Assembly: GCA_019454665.1 (NCBI GenBank)
Contig: JACFNW010000068.1
Coordinates: 1 to 8,851, forward strand
Direction of reading: 5' to 3'
Origin: Fimbriimonadaceae bacterium
Lineage (GTDB): Bacteria; Armatimonadota; Fimbriimonadia; Fimbriimonadales; Fimbriimonadaceae
Length of the DNA stretch: 8,851 nucleotides
The position numbers were made by a program, and so were the translations under genes. The notes beneath the pieces are model-generated. The model made no database searches. It was not told the DNA's origin and was given only the letters and a program-made list of their open reading frames with translations. Numbering within the stretch: the stretch's first letter is position 1; the number at the start of each line of letters is the position of its first letter. This document shows positions 7,013 through 8,851 of this stretch, one piece after another.

Positions 7013-8239
7013 ACGCTTCGGCATGGCCAAGTGGTCGGGGGGAATGGCGTAAAGGCCGATGCCCTCCGCGTCGGCAATGGCGAGGTACTTGCCATCGGGC
7101 GACCACGCCATGGCTCCCGCTGTAACCGGTAGCTCAAGCATCTTCACACGGGCCCATACGTCGAAGATGAGCACCTTCTCCATGCAGTCTACAGCGAGTC
7201 TTCTTCCTTCGGGAGCCCAAGTCATGGTGAATACCGTGTCGCTGATAGAGAACGTCGTACGGGTACCTTTGTTCAGGTCGAAAACATCGAGCTGGGGCGG
7301 CTCCAGTCCCACGGCGAGCATCCCTCCAGTCGGGGAGTAAGAGAGATGGCCCGCATACCCGCCTCCTTCTTCGCGAAGAGTCTTGCGGACGGCCAACGAG
7401 TATTGATCGCGGATGGCAACCAAGCCAGACGCATGGCCGGTAGCGATCGTCGCGTCCGGCGACCAGTCCATAGCTGTGGTCTCGCCCAAGTCGTGCTGGG
7501 CGAGCTGGTTTCCAGTGATCGGGTCCATAAACCGAAGCAGGCCATCAATTCCAAGGGTCGCGATCTTCTCATCTTGGAGCGGAGACCAGCGCGCAACCAA
7601 CACCATTTCGTTGGTTGAGGCGGACACCGAGATCTGCTCGCGAGTGTAGAGGTCGTGAACCCAAACGCGACCATCGGTGGTGGTGGTCAGCAGTCGGTTG
7701 CCGTCGCGAGACCAGGACATGGCGGACACGCCGGAGCCCAAGCCTCCGGAGAGCGGTGTCTGGCGCTCCGCCTGGGGCATCGTGAAGAAGACCGCTTCTC
7801 CGAGTTCGTCCCCTGCAGCTAGCACGTTGCCCCGCGGATGCCACGCAAGTTGGGAAACCGAGTACTCGGGAATGACACGCGTCGGCTTGTTCGGAGGTGG
7901 GGCGTCTAATGGCTCGCCGCACTCCTTGCAAAACCTGTCCTTGGGCGTCTGTGCCCGGCATGACGGGCAAGAGACCATCGTCTCCTTTGCCGGTGGAGGC
8001 GTCCTTTTGGGGGGTGCGGCTTTGCTCCGCGTCGTTTTGGTTTGCGCCTTGGGCAACACCTTGCCGCAGTAGGGGCACTTGGTCGCCGACGAGGGGATGC
8101 TCTTCTTGCAGAACGCGCAGGATTTGCGCGCGGTTTGGGCCACCGCCGTCGCCGCCCCAGAAGGCAGCCACCCCGGCCCGCCCAGCGCGAACAGGGCCAG
8201 CGCACCCACCACCACCGCCAAGAGCCAGCGAAACTTCAT
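7001..8239 (-). CDS. Exported seven-blade WD40 protein with two zinc ribbons
   Basis: 412 residues. The N-terminus MKFRWLLAVVVG begins a signal peptide with a likely cleavage site AVA|QT after residue 34. Two zinc-ribbon motifs follow: Cys41/44 with Cys55/58, and Cys91/94 with Cys104/107, separated by a Lys/Pro/Ala linker (62-88). Residues 125-400 hold seven WD40-type blades, recognisable by repeated AWHP, SWSRDG, RWSP, DWSPD, SYSPTGG, TWAPEG and AWSPDG strands, enough for a closed propeller. It is likely a protein-binding scaffold, acting outside the cytoplasm if the signal is real. The ATG at 8239 is chosen because a near-consensus promoter ends 7 bases before it. The ATG at 8248 overlaps the -10 element and would not be transcribed. 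The 3' end overlaps the convergent FHA gene by 12 bases. The neighbouring kinase suggests a signalling role. Confidence 0.8.
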   Translation of the reverse strand: MKFRWLLAVVVGALALFALGGPGWLPSGAATAVAQTARKSCAFCKKSIPSSATKCPYCGKVLPKAQTKTTRSKAAPPKRTPPPAKETMVSCPSCRAQTPKDRFCKECGEPLDAPPPNKPTRVIPEYSVSQLAWHPRGNVLAAGDELGEAVFFTMPQAERQTPLSGGLGSGVSAMSWSRDGNRLLTTTTDGRVWVHDLYTREQISVSASTNEMVLVARWSPLQDEKIATLGIDGLLRFMDPITGNQLAQHDLGETTAMDWSPDATIATGHASGLVAIRDQYSLAVRKTLREEGGGYAGHLSYSPTGGMLAVGLEPPQLDVFDLNKGTRTTFSISDTVFTMTWAPEGRRLAVDCMEKVLIFDVWARVKMLELPVTAGAMAWSPDGKYLAIADAEGIGLYAIPPDHLAMPKRSGG

Positions 8240-8246
8240 GAGACCC

Positions 8247-8275
8247 ATTCTAGCGCGAGCGGGCGAGGGTGTCAA
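8247..8275 (-). promoter_or_regulatory. Near-consensus promoter of the WD40 gene
   Basis: On the minus strand TTGACA (8275-8270), a 17-base spacer and TAGAAT (8252-8247) match the sigma70 consensus at 11 of 12 positions. The ATG at 8239 begins 7 bases after the -10, so transcription should start on the start codon and make a leaderless mRNA. The promoter fills the 44-base gap after the kinase gene, so the WD40 gene can be expressed separately from it. Confidence 0.75.
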
Positions 8276-8283
8276 CTTGCCGC

Positions 8284-8851
8284 TCACCACGCGTAGTCGC
8301 ACCGCGAGTTCTGGCAGGCGTTCGCATCGCTGACTGTCCAGGTGAGGCACAAAGGACACTGTTTGTCCAAAGGCGAACTCACGACGATCTCTTCGACGGG
8401 CTCGCTGAGCGTCTCGCGCCCGATCTCGCGTCGCTCCTCCCCGCTCACTTCGTAGGTCACGCGGGCCCTGCCGAGTGATCCGGGGCGCTCGACGCGCGAC
8501 TCGCCATCCTTCATCCGGTCGTCATAGCGCTTCTCGGTCTTGAAAGGCACGTCTTCTTCAACCACCTCGGTCCGTGTCTGCAATGCCGCCAAAGGAGGCA
8601 GTCCCACCAGCGTCCGCATCATCGGGTTGAACCAGCACAGGACGCCCAGGCCGACGACGGCGAGGGCCACCAACGCCCCGACCGGGCTCCGCTTGGCGGG
8701 AGCCGCCGCAACGGGGAAGGGCGTGGCCGGGGCAGCGGGCTTGGGCGTGCTCGCGCCGGTCGAGGAAGGCACGGGCGTCGCGCCGGCGCCCTCCCGCAGT
8801 TCGCGGATCATGGCGGCGGCGTCGGCGGGGCGGCGGTCGGGTTTCTTCTCC
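8284..8851 (-). CDS. Ser/Thr protein kinase C-terminus with TM helix, G5 domain and Cys knuckle (partial)
   Basis: Only the 3' part is in the window; the reading frame stays open to the right edge. The first visible residues, KKPDRRPADAAAMIREL, match the end of a Hanks-type kinase domain (subdomain XI, where an Arg follows the P-x-R-P-like motif). An Ala/Pro-rich linker leads to one membrane helix (VGALVALAVVGLGVLCWF) about 130 residues before the end. Next comes a G5-like domain (EVVEEDVPFKTEKRYDD through VTYEVSGEERREI to EPVEEIVV), which would lie outside the cell, where G5 domains are thought to bind cell-wall sugars. The C-terminus has C-x2-C-x10-C-x4-C, like a zinc knuckle. The layout resembles PknB with G5 in place of PASTA repeats. 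The catalytic core is not visible, so the kinase call rests on the short terminal motif and the architecture. Confidence 0.7.
   Translation of the reverse strand, partial: EKKPDRRPADAAAMIRELREGAGATPVPSSTGASTPKPAAPATPFPVAAAPAKRSPVGALVALAVVGLGVLCWFNPMMRTLVGLPPLAALQTRTEVVEEDVPFKTEKRYDDRMKDGESRVERPGSLGRARVTYEVSGEERREIGRETLSEPVEEIVVSSPLDKQCPLCLTWTVSDANACQNSRCDYAW

Noticed and set aside
8240..8359. Longer start for the WD40 protein reaching into the kinase gene
   Set aside because: It overlaps the kinase 3' end and the promoter, and it would bury the signal peptide inside the protein.
1..8851. tRNA, rRNA, CRISPR arrays, insertion sequences
   Set aside because: No cloverleaf, rRNA-like, regularly spaced repeat or transposase signature was seen by eye on either strand.

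Overview
The window is GC-rich and densely packed. It looks like bacterial chromosome from a lineage outside the usual model phyla. Two clues hint at Armatimonadota (Fimbriimonadia-like): a broken RHS-type fragment at the left edge, and promoters that sit directly on the start codon. This assignment is inference from sequence style, not a search result.

Left edge (1-401): no intact gene. A minus-strand fragment (about 113-262) reads like the stretch just before the conserved RHS core and then breaks off. A perfect 6+6 palindrome lies beside it, followed by the promoter region of the first real gene.

Redox module (402-5047): five genes appear to form one respiratory or assimilatory electron-transfer system. 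They are a NarI-like membrane cytochrome b (+), then on the minus strand a four-cluster ferredoxin, a Tat-anchored Rieske protein and a 79-residue two-helix membrane protein, and then divergently (+) a molybdopterin oxidoreductase of the NasA / formate dehydrogenase type. The three minus-strand genes overlap by 4 nt each (ATGA, GTGA) and form one operon. The likely path is quinol to cytochrome b and Rieske, to the 4x[4Fe-4S] protein, to the Mo enzyme. Nitrate is the best substrate guess from the family resemblance of the catalytic subunit. No transporter, nitrite reductase or cofactor gene is in view to confirm it.

Signalling block (5081-8851): an FHA-domain protein (+) whose layout resembles a bacterial dynamin with a lost P-loop and an FHA domain set into the pseudo-GTPase region. 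Converging on it is an exported seven-blade WD40 protein with two zinc ribbons (-). Upstream of that is the C-terminal end of a membrane Ser/Thr kinase (-) whose outer part is a G5 domain plus a four-cysteine knuckle. An FHA reader next to a kinase suggests a phospho-signalling group that acts at the envelope.

Regulation: two near-consensus sigma70-type promoters (before the Mo enzyme and before the WD40 gene) place the transcription start on or next to the ATG, so leaderless mRNAs are likely. They also fix the start codons. Both convergent gene pairs abut or overlap, which leaves no room for intrinsic terminators.
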